Shown here one piece after another: positions 1 through 5,536 of a stretch of 5,536 nucleotides of DNA. Location: positions 1 to 5,536 of the forward strand of contig JAVQWQ010000145.1 of assembly GCA_033578915.1 (NCBI GenBank), written 5' to 3'. Source of the stretch: UBA7692 sp033578915 (GTDB lineage: Bacteria > Bacteroidota > Bacteroidia > Chitinophagales > LD1). Position numbers and translations under genes: made by a program. Positions within the stretch are counted from its first letter, which is position 1. Each line of letters begins with the position of its first letter. A model generated the notes under the pieces. That model was not told the DNA's origin, searched no databases, and saw nothing but the letters and a program-made list of their open reading frames with translations.

Positions 1-254
1 ATTTAGACAAAAGCGATTTATATGAGAGTGTTGTTTCAGAGTTAAAAAAAATTCCTGAAATAGTGAGTTGTCATTACACCACCGGTAATTACAGTTTATT
101 TCTTAAAATACACTGCAGAGACACAAAACATCTAAGGGATGTGCTGCACGACCAGATACAAAAAATAAAAGGAATCAACCGAACAGAAACATTAATTTCG
201 TTGGAGGAAAGTTTCAATAGAAATCCACAAATTCCGCTTTTAGAAAATAGATGA
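1..254 (+). CDS. Lrp/AsnC family transcriptional regulator, C-terminal part (5' end outside window)
   Basis: The reading frame is open from base 3 to the TGA at 252-254 and gives 83 residues, so this is the C-terminal part of a protein that starts upstream. The residues fit the Lrp/AsnC ligand-binding (RAM) domain, which folds beta-alpha-beta-beta-alpha-beta. In order one sees a helix and strand (VVSELKKIPEIVSCHY), the turn TTGNYSLFLKI at the place of the usual TGxYD motif, a second helix, then IKGINRTETLISLEE at the place of the family's IxGVxRTET strand. The DNA-binding helix-turn-helix lies outside the window. Such regulators oligomerise as dimers, octamers or larger and sense amino acids or other small molecules in the cytoplasm. 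The TGA overlaps the ATG of the next gene (ATGA), so the regulator is probably co-expressed with the two oxidoreductases behind it. The GTG at 63 would not be the real start, because homology continues upstream of it. The family is clear; the ligand is unknown. Confidence 0.85.
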   Translation, partial: LDKSDLYESVVSELKKIPEIVSCHYTTGNYSLFLKIHCRDTKHLRDVLHDQIQKIKGINRTETLISLEESFNRNPQIPLLENR

Positions 255-1300
255 AAGAAGAACTACTTCTGTATGGAGCTACCGGCTACACCGGTAAATT
301 AATCATCGAAGCTCTACTCGCTCAAAAAATAAAGCCGGTTTTGGCAGGCAGAAATGATGCAGCGCTTAGATTACTTGGAGAAAAGTATTCTTTAGATACC
401 ATTACCTTCACATTAGACGACCCGCATGCCATAAAACCACATTTGGAAAATATAAAAGTTGTTTTGAATGCCGCCGGGCCATTTATTTACACTTATGCCA
501 ATATGCTTAAGGCTTGTTTGGAGACCGGAACACATTATTTAGATATTACCGGTGAATATCAGGTTTTTGAGGGCTGTGCTGCAAAGAATGAAGAAGCCAT
601 AAATGCTAAGATAATGGTGCTTCCGGGGGCTGGTTTTGATGTTGTTCCATCAGACTGCCTGGCAGCGAATTTAAAAGAAAGGTTACCCGATGCATTGTTT
701 CTGAACCTTGCTTTTGTAAGTGTAAACAGCACCATAAGCCGCGGCACCGCAAAAACAGCGCTCGAGAATATTGGCAACGGGGCTATTATTAGAAAAGATG
801 GGATACTTAAAAAGATTACTCCCGGAAGCGATACAAGGTACATTAATTTTGGCTCTTTGCAAGCTTACGCAACAGTTATCAGTTGGGGCGACATCTCTAC
901 TGCTTATTACAGCACTAAAATTCCTAACATAAAAGTATATAATGTACTCCCTGAAAAGCTAATAAAAAAGATGCGGCTTTTGAACCTTTTTAGTTGGTTG
1001 CTGCAGCTTAGGCCAATAAAAAATTATTTGATAAAAAAAATAGATGAACGCAAAGCCGGGCCCGATTATGAACAACGCCAAAACGGCTTTTGCTTACTGT
1101 GGGGATGCTTAGAAAATAAGGCAGGCCAAAGAGTTGAAATGCGCCTCCGCACCCCGGAAGCTTATTTACTTACGTCACTTACTGCAGCTATTATCGCCAA
1201 AAAAGTTTTAAGTAATCAATATAAAGTAGGATTCCAGACCCCATCTACTGCCTATGGTAAAGATTTAATTTTAGAAATTCAAGATTGTAAATTTATATGA
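251..1300 (+). CDS. Saccharopine dehydrogenase-like NAD(P)-binding oxidoreductase (trans-acting enoyl reductase-like)
   Basis: The 349-residue protein opens with a Rossmann dinucleotide-binding site: YGATGYTGKLI, glycines at residues 9, 12 and 15. It is followed by AGRN, where the cofactor 2'-phosphate is often read, and by the VLNAAGPF segment typical of the saccharopine dehydrogenase NADP-binding family. The C-terminal end GFQTPSTAYG also fits the subgroup that includes trans-acting enoyl reductases and human SCCPDH-like proteins. It is shorter than many of those (about 400-430 residues from memory), but both ends look intact. It is probably a cytoplasmic NAD(P)H-dependent reductase or dehydrogenase. 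True saccharopine dehydrogenase activity is not implied; relatives act on lipid or polyketide intermediates or are uncharacterised. The ATG overlaps the stop of the Lrp-type gene by 4 bases, and its own TGA overlaps the next ATG by 4 bases. A fairly hydrophobic stretch near residues 240-260 (LLNLFSWLLQL) could touch a membrane but is not a convincing transmembrane helix. The family call is firm and the substrate unknown. Confidence 0.8.
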   Translation: MKEELLLYGATGYTGKLIIEALLAQKIKPVLAGRNDAALRLLGEKYSLDTITFTLDDPHAIKPHLENIKVVLNAAGPFIYTYANMLKACLETGTHYLDITGEYQVFEGCAAKNEEAINAKIMVLPGAGFDVVPSDCLAANLKERLPDALFLNLAFVSVNSTISRGTAKTALENIGNGAIIRKDGILKKITPGSDTRYINFGSLQAYATVISWGDISTAYYSTKIPNIKVYNVLPEKLIKKMRLLNLFSWLLQLRPIKNYLIKKIDERKAGPDYEQRQNGFCLLWGCLENKAGQRVEMRLRTPEAYLLTSLTAAIIAKKVLSNQYKVGFQTPSTAYGKDLILEIQDCKFI

Positions 1301-2301
1301 TGAAAGCATTGATTTTGAAAGGTAAAAATCAGCCTCTGGAGTTGGGTACAACAGATAAACCTGAACCCAAAACTGAAATGGTACTTGTGAAAATTACCGC
1401 TGCTGCACTAAATCACCGCGATGTTTGGATACAAAAGGGATTATACGCCGGCTTAAAGTTTCCAATTATTTTAGGTAGTGATGGCAGCGGAGTGGTAGAG
1501 GATACAGGAGATAATGTTGACCGAGAGCTGATAGGAAAGGAAGTTATTATCAATCCTTCTATCGGATGGGGAGATGATGAAAACGTTCAATCCAAAAATT
1601 ATAAAATACTCGGCTTACCGGACGATGGCACATTTGCGGAATACGTAGTTGTTCCTAAACAAAATGTAGCTCCTAAGCCACCACATTTAAATTTTTATGA
1701 AGCTGCTGCTTTGCCTCTGGCAGGACTTACAGCATGGCGTGCTCTCTTCACTCGTGCAGAATGCAAAAAAGGAGACAAGGTATTGATAACCGGCATAGGA
1801 GGAGGTGTTGCGCTTTTTGCCATGCAGTTTGCCCTTGCAGCGCAAGCCAGCGTATTTGTTACCTCTTCGTCAGACAAAAAAATAGAAAAGGCAATACATC
1901 TTGGCGCTTCAGGCGGGGTAAACTACACAAAAGAAAATTGGGATAAAAATTTACTTGAGCAACATGGAATGTTTGATATTATCATAGACAGCGCCGCAGG
2001 CAAAGACTTTTCAAAGTTGATAGATCTCGCAAAACCGGGAGGCAAAATAGTATGCTTTGGCGGCACTGCAGGAAATATAATAGATCTAAGCCCACAAAAA
2101 ATATTTTGGAAACAACTTTCGATTCTTGGCTCTACTATGGGGAGCCCGAAAGATTTTAATAACATGCTTTCTTTTGTCAACCAACACTTAATCAGGCCGA
2201 TAATAGATATTGTTTTTCCATTAGAGAGGGGACAGCATGCTATGGATAGAATGAGCAATAAGGAGCAATTTGGAAAAATAGTTTTACAAGTGCACCAGTA
2301 A
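1297..2301 (+). CDS. Medium-chain dehydrogenase/reductase, zinc-less, quinone oxidoreductase/YogA-like
   Basis: The 334-residue protein has the MDR two-domain layout. The N-terminal GroES-like catalytic domain carries ALNHRDVWIQKG (residues 37-48), LGSDGSGVV (59-67) and DGTFAEYVVVP (from about 110). The Rossmann domain has the nucleotide-binding turn GIGGGV (166-171), then LGASGGVNY and the KPGGKIVCFGG strand. The zinc ligands of alcohol dehydrogenases are absent: Asn39 stands where the catalytic Cys would be, GSD replaces GHE, and the lobe that normally holds four structural-zinc cysteines (around residues 86-105, NPSIGWGDDENVQSK) has none. It is therefore most likely a zinc-independent NAD(P)H-dependent quinone, enone or enoyl reductase, acting in the cytoplasm. 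Its ATG at 1297 overlaps the previous stop; a second ATG at 1300 is an equally good start. Coupling to the preceding oxidoreductase suggests successive steps of one pathway under the Lrp-type regulator, which is inference. Annotation as a zinc-binding alcohol dehydrogenase would be by family name only. Confidence 0.85.
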   Translation: MMKALILKGKNQPLELGTTDKPEPKTEMVLVKITAAALNHRDVWIQKGLYAGLKFPIILGSDGSGVVEDTGDNVDRELIGKEVIINPSIGWGDDENVQSKNYKILGLPDDGTFAEYVVVPKQNVAPKPPHLNFYEAAALPLAGLTAWRALFTRAECKKGDKVLITGIGGGVALFAMQFALAAQASVFVTSSSDKKIEKAIHLGASGGVNYTKENWDKNLLEQHGMFDIIIDSAAGKDFSKLIDLAKPGGKIVCFGGTAGNIIDLSPQKIFWKQLSILGSTMGSPKDFNNMLSFVNQHLIRPIIDIVFPLERGQHAMDRMSNKEQFGKIVLQVHQ

Positions 2302-2351
2302 AAGCTATACCTCATTGGTTTATATATCCTAAATTTACACATGCTTAAACA

Positions 2352-3398
2352 ATGATTATGCAATTAAGAAATAAACAAAACAGAAGGCTACTTAAATTGA
2401 AAATAGAACAAGACCACACCCCACGCATCACATTATCTTTTTACAAATATGCTCATATACCTAATCCGGAACTTTTCAGAAACACCTTATATCAAAAGCT
2501 GAGCGCCCTTGAAGTATTAGGAAGAATATATGTAAGTAAAGAAGGAATCAATGCGCAAATATCAGTACCCGAAGAAAAATTTGAATATTTTAAAACGTAT
2601 ATCAATAGTCTCCACATTCTAAAAGGTGAAAGGCTAAATATCGCTATTGAACAGAGCCATAAATCTTTTTTCGTATTAGATATAAAAGTTAGAAATAAAA
2701 TAGTTGCCGATGGCCTGGACGACAGTTCATTTGATGTTACCAACACAGGAAAACATCTTAAAGCAAAAGAATTTAATGAACTATGCGAGCGTCCTGATTC
2801 CGTTGTAGTTGATATGCGCAACCATTATGAACATGAGGTTGGTCATTTTAAAGGAGCCATACTTCCAGACGTGGACACATTTCGCGAGGCCTTGCAAAAA
2901 GTAGAAAGTATTCTTCAAGAACACAGAGACAAACATATCTTGCTGTATTGCACGGGAGGAATTCGCTGCGAAAAAGCCAGTGCCTACCTAAAGCATAAAG
3001 GTTTTGAAAAAGTATATCAACTGGAGGGTGGTATCATTGAATATGCAAGGCAAGTGAAAGCGTTGGGTTTGGAAAACAAATTCATTGGCAAAAATTTTGT
3101 TTTTGATGAAAGATTAGGAGAAAGAATAACCGATGACATCATATCGTCATGCCACCAATGCGGTAAGCCCTGCGATAACCACACCAATTGCGCCAACGAT
3201 GCTTGTCATCTGCTATTCATTCAATGCGACGATTGCAAAAAGAAATTTGAAGGGTGTTGTTCATCCAAATGCAAAGAAATTATTCATTTGAGTCCGGAAG
3301 AGCAAAAAGCCATACGTAAAGGAATGGCTAAAGGGCGACAAGTTTTTCACAAAGGCAGGGTTGAGTTTTCTCCTTTAGAAAAAATTAATTCATTATAA
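2352..3398 (+). CDS. trhO: tRNA uridine-34 hydroxylase TrhO (rhodanese-domain protein, YceA family)
   Basis: TrhO makes 5-hydroxyuridine at wobble position 34 of certain tRNAs in an oxygen-dependent reaction; this is the precursor of mo5U/cmo5U-type modifications. The 348 residues match E. coli TrhO (about 350) along their whole length. The N-terminal acylphosphatase-like/RNA-binding domain has ITLSFYKYAHI, GRIYVSKEGINAQISVP and KVRNKIVADG. The rhodanese domain has VVDMRNHYEHEVGHFKGA and the active loop CTGGIRCEKAS, with catalytic Cys200 and also Cys206. GGIIEYARQ and FIGKNFVFDERLGERI follow. The C-terminal part is cysteine-rich, with ten Cys between residues 267 and 307 (CHQC, GKPC, CDDC, GCC and others), probably a metal site. 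Two in-frame ATGs are available: 2352 (MIMQLRN) and 2358 (MQLRN). The second resembles the usual N-terminus of relatives and may be the true start. No ribosome binding site decides it. The gap of 50 bases from the previous stop leaves room for its own promoter, for example TAAATTTA at 2330-2337, one base off the Bacteroidota -7 consensus. Confidence 0.95.
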   Translation: MIMQLRNKQNRRLLKLKIEQDHTPRITLSFYKYAHIPNPELFRNTLYQKLSALEVLGRIYVSKEGINAQISVPEEKFEYFKTYINSLHILKGERLNIAIEQSHKSFFVLDIKVRNKIVADGLDDSSFDVTNTGKHLKAKEFNELCERPDSVVVDMRNHYEHEVGHFKGAILPDVDTFREALQKVESILQEHRDKHILLYCTGGIRCEKASAYLKHKGFEKVYQLEGGIIEYARQVKALGLENKFIGKNFVFDERLGERITDDIISSCHQCGKPCDNHTNCANDACHLLFIQCDDCKKKFEGCCSSKCKEIIHLSPEEQKAIRKGMAKGRQVFHKGRVEFSPLEKINSL

Positions 3399-3412
3399 CA
3401 TAAAGGAAAGCA

Positions 3413-3691
3413 TCAGTATATAATATCAAAATCGTTGAAATTTTTCAGTGGAGAAATCTTTTTTTCTATCCCGTCGACAATAGAAAGTTTGTTACCCTTC
3501 TCAATATCGCGGATAAAAATTTCCATTAAGCTCAGCGGAGCTTCAGCTTCAATATAAACTGTTCCGTCATTCATGTTTTTTACGAAACCTTTTATTGAAT
3601 AACTGATTGCAGTGTTATATACAAACTTCCGGAAGCCAACTCCTTGTACTTTGCCTTTTACTACAATATCGTAATGAACAGGGCCAGACAT
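3413..3691 (-). CDS. acyP: Acylphosphatase
   Basis: Acylphosphatase hydrolyses the carboxyl-phosphate bond of acyl phosphates such as acetyl phosphate, carbamoyl phosphate or 1,3-bisphosphoglycerate in the cytoplasm. The 92-residue length is normal for the family. The phosphate-binding loop GKVQGVGFR ends in catalytic Arg21. Asn39 lies in GFVKNMNDGTVYIEAE, exactly 18 residues later, as in the family (Arg23/Asn41 in the human enzyme). The protein ends in NDFDIIY, matching the closing beta strand of the alpha/beta sandwich (usual form FxIxY). All catalytic residues are present, so it should be active. The ATG shares one base with the TAA of the gene upstream on the same strand (TAATG), so translation is probably coupled through termination-reinitiation. 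It is the last gene of the clpP operon. Its stop lies 14 bases from the convergent trhO stop, leaving no room for a separate intergenic terminator. The identification is firm; why it travels with clpP is unknown. Confidence 0.95.
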   Translation of the reverse strand: MSGPVHYDIVVKGKVQGVGFRKFVYNTAISYSIKGFVKNMNDGTVYIEAEAPLSLMEIFIRDIEKGNKLSIVDGIEKKISPLKNFNDFDIIY

Positions 3692-4092
3692 TAACTTACG
3701 GGATTAAGGGAGATACTGAATATTTTGTATTGATTTAAATCGCGCTCATAATAAAATTTATCCAGGGCTTCATACATATTTTTGGCACGGAAGTAAGATG
3801 TATGCAGCACATTCTCTCCTACTTTCATCCATTGTATGGTCATGCTGTTTTCGTGGTGATAATGGTTTTGTATGTAATCCACCATTTTTCTGAGAGCATC
3901 GGCTTTATCGGTACCTGTAACGCTATGAAACAGAAAGGACTGCTCGTGACGGGGGTTGACCGTCACTAAATCAAGTTTTACAGTTTCATTTTTAAACTTA
4001 AAATTAAAAATCAGATTTTCCTGGCGCATGCCAAGCATCTGCGCAATTTCACTTTGCAGCCTTGCGACTTCCACATTTTGATCAGTGCTCAT
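3691..4092 (-). CDS. Conserved-looking hypothetical protein between clpP and acyP
   Basis: I do not recognise this protein as a named family. From the ATG at 4092 it has 133 residues. That start lies 4 bases after the clpP stop, and I prefer it to the in-frame ATG at 4137 (148 residues), which would overlap the conserved clpP 3' end by 41 bases. The extra peptide from 4137 is a frame-shifted reading of that end. No Shine-Dalgarno sequence separates the two. The protein is soluble, with no signal peptide or membrane segment. It starts with a helical stretch (VEVARLQSEIAQMLGM), then alternating beta-like segments (LIFNFKFKNETVKLDLVTV), a helix (DALRKMVDYIQNHYHHE), and an aromatic-rich C-terminal half with SYFRAKNMYEALDKFYYERD and the end FSISLNPVS. 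The Tyr/Phe/Arg-rich block has the look of a conserved motif, and I have an unverified impression of similar unnamed Chitinophagia/Sphingobacteriia proteins. Tight packing between clpP and acyP supports a real, co-expressed gene. A role with ClpP (adaptor, substrate or regulator) is speculation. Confidence 0.8.
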   Translation of the reverse strand: MSTDQNVEVARLQSEIAQMLGMRQENLIFNFKFKNETVKLDLVTVNPRHEQSFLFHSVTGTDKADALRKMVDYIQNHYHHENSMTIQWMKVGENVLHTSYFRAKNMYEALDKFYYERDLNQYKIFSISLNPVS

Positions 4093-4096
4093 CTTA

Positions 4097-4708
4097 TCAG
4101 AAAGTTTTTGCAATTTGATCAACAATTCCGTATTCAATAGCTTCGTTGGCGTTCATCCAATAATCGCGATCGAAATCCTTCATAATTTGCTCAAAGGTTT
4201 TACCGCAATTTTCAGCGAGAATTTGCGCGCTGAGTTCTTTGATTTTTTGAATCTCTCTTGCAGTAATTTCAATATCTGTGGCTTGCCCATACATACCTCC
4301 CAACGATGGCTGATGTATCATTACCCGACCATGTGGGAAAATGTATCTATTACCTTTTTTACCACAACTCAGTAAGATAGAGCCCATTGATGCAGCCAAA
4401 CCCATACAAATGGTGTGCACAGGAGATTGAATCATACGAATGGTATCATATATTACCATCCCGCTGGTGACCACCCCACCAGGAGAATTTATGTAAAAAT
4501 AAATATCCTTACCCGGTTCATTGCTTTCTAAATACAATAATTTATTTACTACCTTTTCAGCAGATTCATCTGTGACAGGCCCCCATAAAAAAACCTTGCG
4601 CTGTTCAAGAAACTTGTTTTCATATTTCATGAAACCCTCCATCATCTTTGAAATAGCATCGTCTGGCGTTCCGTTTTGAATGTTGTTTTGTGTTGATTTT
4701 GCTTCCAT
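4097..4708 (-). CDS. clpP: ATP-dependent Clp protease proteolytic subunit (divergent second-paralogue type)
   Basis: ClpP forms the tetradecameric serine-protease chamber that degrades unfolded or tagged proteins delivered by ClpX, ClpA or ClpC ATPases. The 203-residue length is normal. The full catalytic triad is present: Ser107 in GLAASMGS, His132 in MIHQPS and Asp182 in DRDYWM. These align with E. coli precursor Ser111, His136 and Asp185, with one extra residue between His and Asp. INSPGGVVTSGM forms the oxyanion-hole region and GQATDIEI starts the handle helix. Several segments differ from canonical ClpP: FLWGPVTDESAEKVV instead of an IIFLGxxVDDxxAN-type strand, ASMGS instead of ASMGA, IHQPSLGG instead of IHQPLGG, and ANEAIEYG near the end. 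From memory these resemble chlamydial ClpP1 and second ClpP paralogues. The 30-residue N-terminus is not a recognisable canonical axial loop. It heads a minus-strand operon with a hypothetical gene and acyP. clpX, the common downstream partner, is absent. A Bacteroidota-type promoter box precedes it. Confidence 0.95.
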   Translation of the reverse strand: MEAKSTQNNIQNGTPDDAISKMMEGFMKYENKFLEQRKVFLWGPVTDESAEKVVNKLLYLESNEPGKDIYFYINSPGGVVTSGMVIYDTIRMIQSPVHTICMGLAASMGSILLSCGKKGNRYIFPHGRVMIHQPSLGGMYGQATDIEITAREIQKIKELSAQILAENCGKTFEQIMKDFDRDYWMNANEAIEYGIVDQIAKTF

Positions 4709-4730
4709 AGAATGTTTTGATTAACAACGT

Positions 4731-4738
4731 CAAACCTA
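4731..4738 (-). promoter_or_regulatory. Bacteroidota-type -7 promoter box of the clpP operon
   Basis: Read on the minus strand, 4738 to 4731 is TAGGTTTG, an exact match to the TAnnTTTG -7 element used by the primary sigma factor of Bacteroidota. The box ends 22 bases before the clpP ATG, which would give a transcription start near 4725 and a short leader of about 15-20 bases. The matching -33 element (TTTG) is not clear: the best-spaced candidates are TTTC/TTTT around 4756-4761. The real TTTG copies at 4767-4770 and 4772-4775 lie about 28 or more bases upstream, further than the usual 19-21. This box probably drives clpP, the hypothetical gene and acyP together. Confidence 0.6.
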
Positions 4739-4812
4739 TATGATTTTTTGTTTTTGAAAAATTAAACAAAACAAAACACTTTATAATAGGAATATTCGGT
4801 TCTAAAAAAATG

Positions 4813-4820
4813 TATGTTCG
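4813..4820 (+). promoter_or_regulatory. Candidate -7 promoter box for polA
   Basis: TATGTTCG differs by one base from the Bacteroidota -7 consensus TAnnTTTG and ends 19 bases before the polA ATG, a geometry like that of the clpP box on the other strand. No TTTG is seen at the usual -33 distance. A perfect TATAAT at 4782-4787 lies further upstream, but no convincing -35 partner accompanies it, and that motif is common by chance in such AT-rich DNA. Treat this as a weak candidate. Confidence 0.25.
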
Positions 4821-4839
4821 CTAAGATTTATTTTAACCC

Positions 4840-5536
4840 ATGAAAGAAGCACACGAAAAAAAACTTTTTCTTCTCGATGCATACGCTCTGATTTACAGGG
4901 CATATTTCGCTTTTATCAACAACCCGCTGCGAAACAGCAAGGGGATGAACGTAAGTGCAATAGCAGGTTTCACTCAATTAATCGCAGACCTTTTACAAAA
5001 AGAAAAACCTACGCATATGGCTGTTGTTTTTGACAGCGCTGAGGAGACTACTACCCGCGCTGCCACCTTTGAATGGTATAAAGCAAACCGCCAGGAAATG
5101 CCCGAAGATATTGCTCAGTCAATTCCCTGGATAAAAAAAATCATCGAAGCATTTAATATCCCTTCTATAGAGATGCCGGGCTACGAGGCAGATGATATTA
5201 TAGGGACTATCGCAAAGAAGAAAGCGGCGGAAAACTTTACAGTTTACATGGTTACTTCTGATAAAGACTACGCACAATTGGTCTCAGAAAAAATAAAGAT
5301 TTATAAACCCGGCAGACAAGGCAGCGAAGTTGAAATTCTGGGTGTACACGAAGTAAAAGAAAAATGGGAGGTAGAAAATCCGGCACAAGTGGCAGATGTA
5401 CTCGGATTGATGGGCGACAGCGTTGACAATATACCGGGTATAAAAGGAATAGGCGAAAAAACTGCTAAAAAACTTATTAAAGAATATGGCTCATTAGAAA
5501 ACGTAATTGCCCATGCCAACGAAATAAAAGGAAAAC
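4840..5536 (+). CDS. polA: DNA polymerase I, N-terminal 5'-nuclease domain (3' end outside window)
   Basis: The reading frame from the ATG at 4840 stays open to the right edge, giving 232 complete codons of a gene normally over 900 codons long. It encodes the 5'-3' exonuclease/flap endonuclease domain that removes RNA primers and displaced strands in lagging-strand maturation and excision repair. The start LFLLDAYALIYRAYFAF is characteristic. All nine carboxylates that bind the two metals in E. coli Pol I have counterparts: Asp13, Asp65, Glu116, Asp118, Asp119 (GYEADDIIG), Asp141, Asp143 (TSDKDYAQL), Asp193 and Asp196 (LMGDSVDNIPG). The helix-hairpin-helix DNA-binding motif follows (GIKGIGEKTAKKL). 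The YKANR segment after the helical arch is kept (residues 80-84), but the usual PTFR before it reads EETTTR, with one extra residue and Thr in place of Phe. The proofreading-like and polymerase domains are outside the window, so a stand-alone nuclease cannot be excluded from this fragment. Pol I is much more likely. It is divergent to clpP. Confidence 0.93.
   Translation, partial: MKEAHEKKLFLLDAYALIYRAYFAFINNPLRNSKGMNVSAIAGFTQLIADLLQKEKPTHMAVVFDSAEETTTRAATFEWYKANRQEMPEDIAQSIPWIKKIIEAFNIPSIEMPGYEADDIIGTIAKKKAAENFTVYMVTSDKDYAQLVSEKIKIYKPGRQGSEVEILGVHEVKEKWEVENPAQVADVLGLMGDSVDNIPGIKGIGEKTAKKLIKEYGSLENVIAHANEIKGK

Larger units (their letters stand above)
4709..4839. other. Divergent intergenic region between clpP and polA
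   Basis: This 131-base stretch separates the two divergent genes and is the only sizeable non-coding region in the window. It must hold the promoters of both the clpP operon and polA. Its middle (about 4744-4779) is low-complexity: runs of T broken by single Gs on the left (T6-G-T5-G), then runs of A broken by single Cs on the right (AAACAAAACAAAAC). TTTTGTTTT at 4746-4754 is an inverted copy of AAAACAAAA at 4768-4776, with a 13-base spacer. I see no RNA gene, riboswitch or small ORF in it. Confidence 0.7.

Noticed and set aside
559..843. Minus-strand open frame of 94 codons opposite the saccharopine-dehydrogenase-like gene.
   Set aside because: It is a shadow frame inside a recognised gene with no independent support.
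2341..2355. Four-codon mini-ORF (MLKQ) just before trhO whose TGA overlaps the trhO ATG, as in an attenuating leader peptide.
   Set aside because: It has no ribosome binding site and no distinctive codon content, and such short ORFs occur often by chance in AT-rich DNA.
1923..2363. Minus-strand open frame of 146 codons opposite the MDR gene.
   Set aside because: It lies antisense to a clearly homologous coding region and its residue content is random-looking, so it is a shadow of the real gene.
3371..3407. Inverted repeat TCCTTTA (3371-3377) / TAAAGGA (3401-3407) at the trhO-acyP convergent junction, a possible bidirectional terminator.
   Set aside because: The stem is only 7 bp, mostly A-T, with a 23-base loop. 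It lies partly inside the trhO coding end and has no clear U-tract, so it is too weak to call.
4085..4375. Plus-strand open frame of 96 codons opposite clpP.
   Set aside because: It is antisense to conserved clpP codons and resembles no protein family.
4766..4779. AAACAAAACAAAAC short tandem pattern, considered as a CRISPR-like or satellite repeat.
   Set aside because: It has only about three units of five bases in a low-complexity A-rich stretch. It is noted as part of the promoter region, not as a repeat element.

Overview
The window looks like chromosomal housekeeping DNA from a member of the Bacteroidota. Four things point there: the AT-rich, A-rich coding style; start codons without clear Shine-Dalgarno sequences; an exact TAnnTTTG-type -7 promoter box upstream of clpP; and protein sequences that read like Chitinophagia/Sphingobacteriia homologues. 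The phylum assignment rests on memory of families, not on a search.

Layout. (1) Bases 1-2301, plus strand: a compact operon of the C-terminal end of an Lrp/AsnC-type regulator (cut by the window edge), a saccharopine-dehydrogenase-like NAD(P)-binding oxidoreductase, and a zinc-less MDR-family (quinone oxidoreductase-like) reductase. Both junctions are 4-base ATGA overlaps, so the three are almost certainly co-transcribed and translationally coupled. (2) After a 50-base gap, 2352-3398 plus strand: trhO, the rhodanese-domain tRNA U34 hydroxylase. (3) Only 14 bases further on, a convergent minus-strand operon (4708 down to 3413): clpP, an unrecognised gene of about 133 codons, and acyP (acylphosphatase). 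It has a 4-base gap at the first junction and a 1-base TAATG overlap at the second. (4) A 131-base, very AT-rich divergent promoter region (4709-4839). (5) From 4840 to the right edge, the 5' part of polA, covering most of the 5'-nuclease domain of DNA polymerase I.

How the genes work together. The two oxidoreductases next to an Lrp-type regulator suggest one small catabolic or redox pathway under feedback control by a small ligand, but the substrate cannot be read from the sequence. trhO and polA are independent core functions (tRNA wobble modification and DNA repair/replication). The clpP operon is the least expected part. This ClpP looks like a divergent second-paralogue type rather than the canonical form, clpX does not follow it, and it is coupled to an unnamed small protein and an acylphosphatase.

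I found no mobile element, CRISPR array, RNA gene or clear new system. The best lead for something undescribed is the unnamed gene between clpP and acyP.
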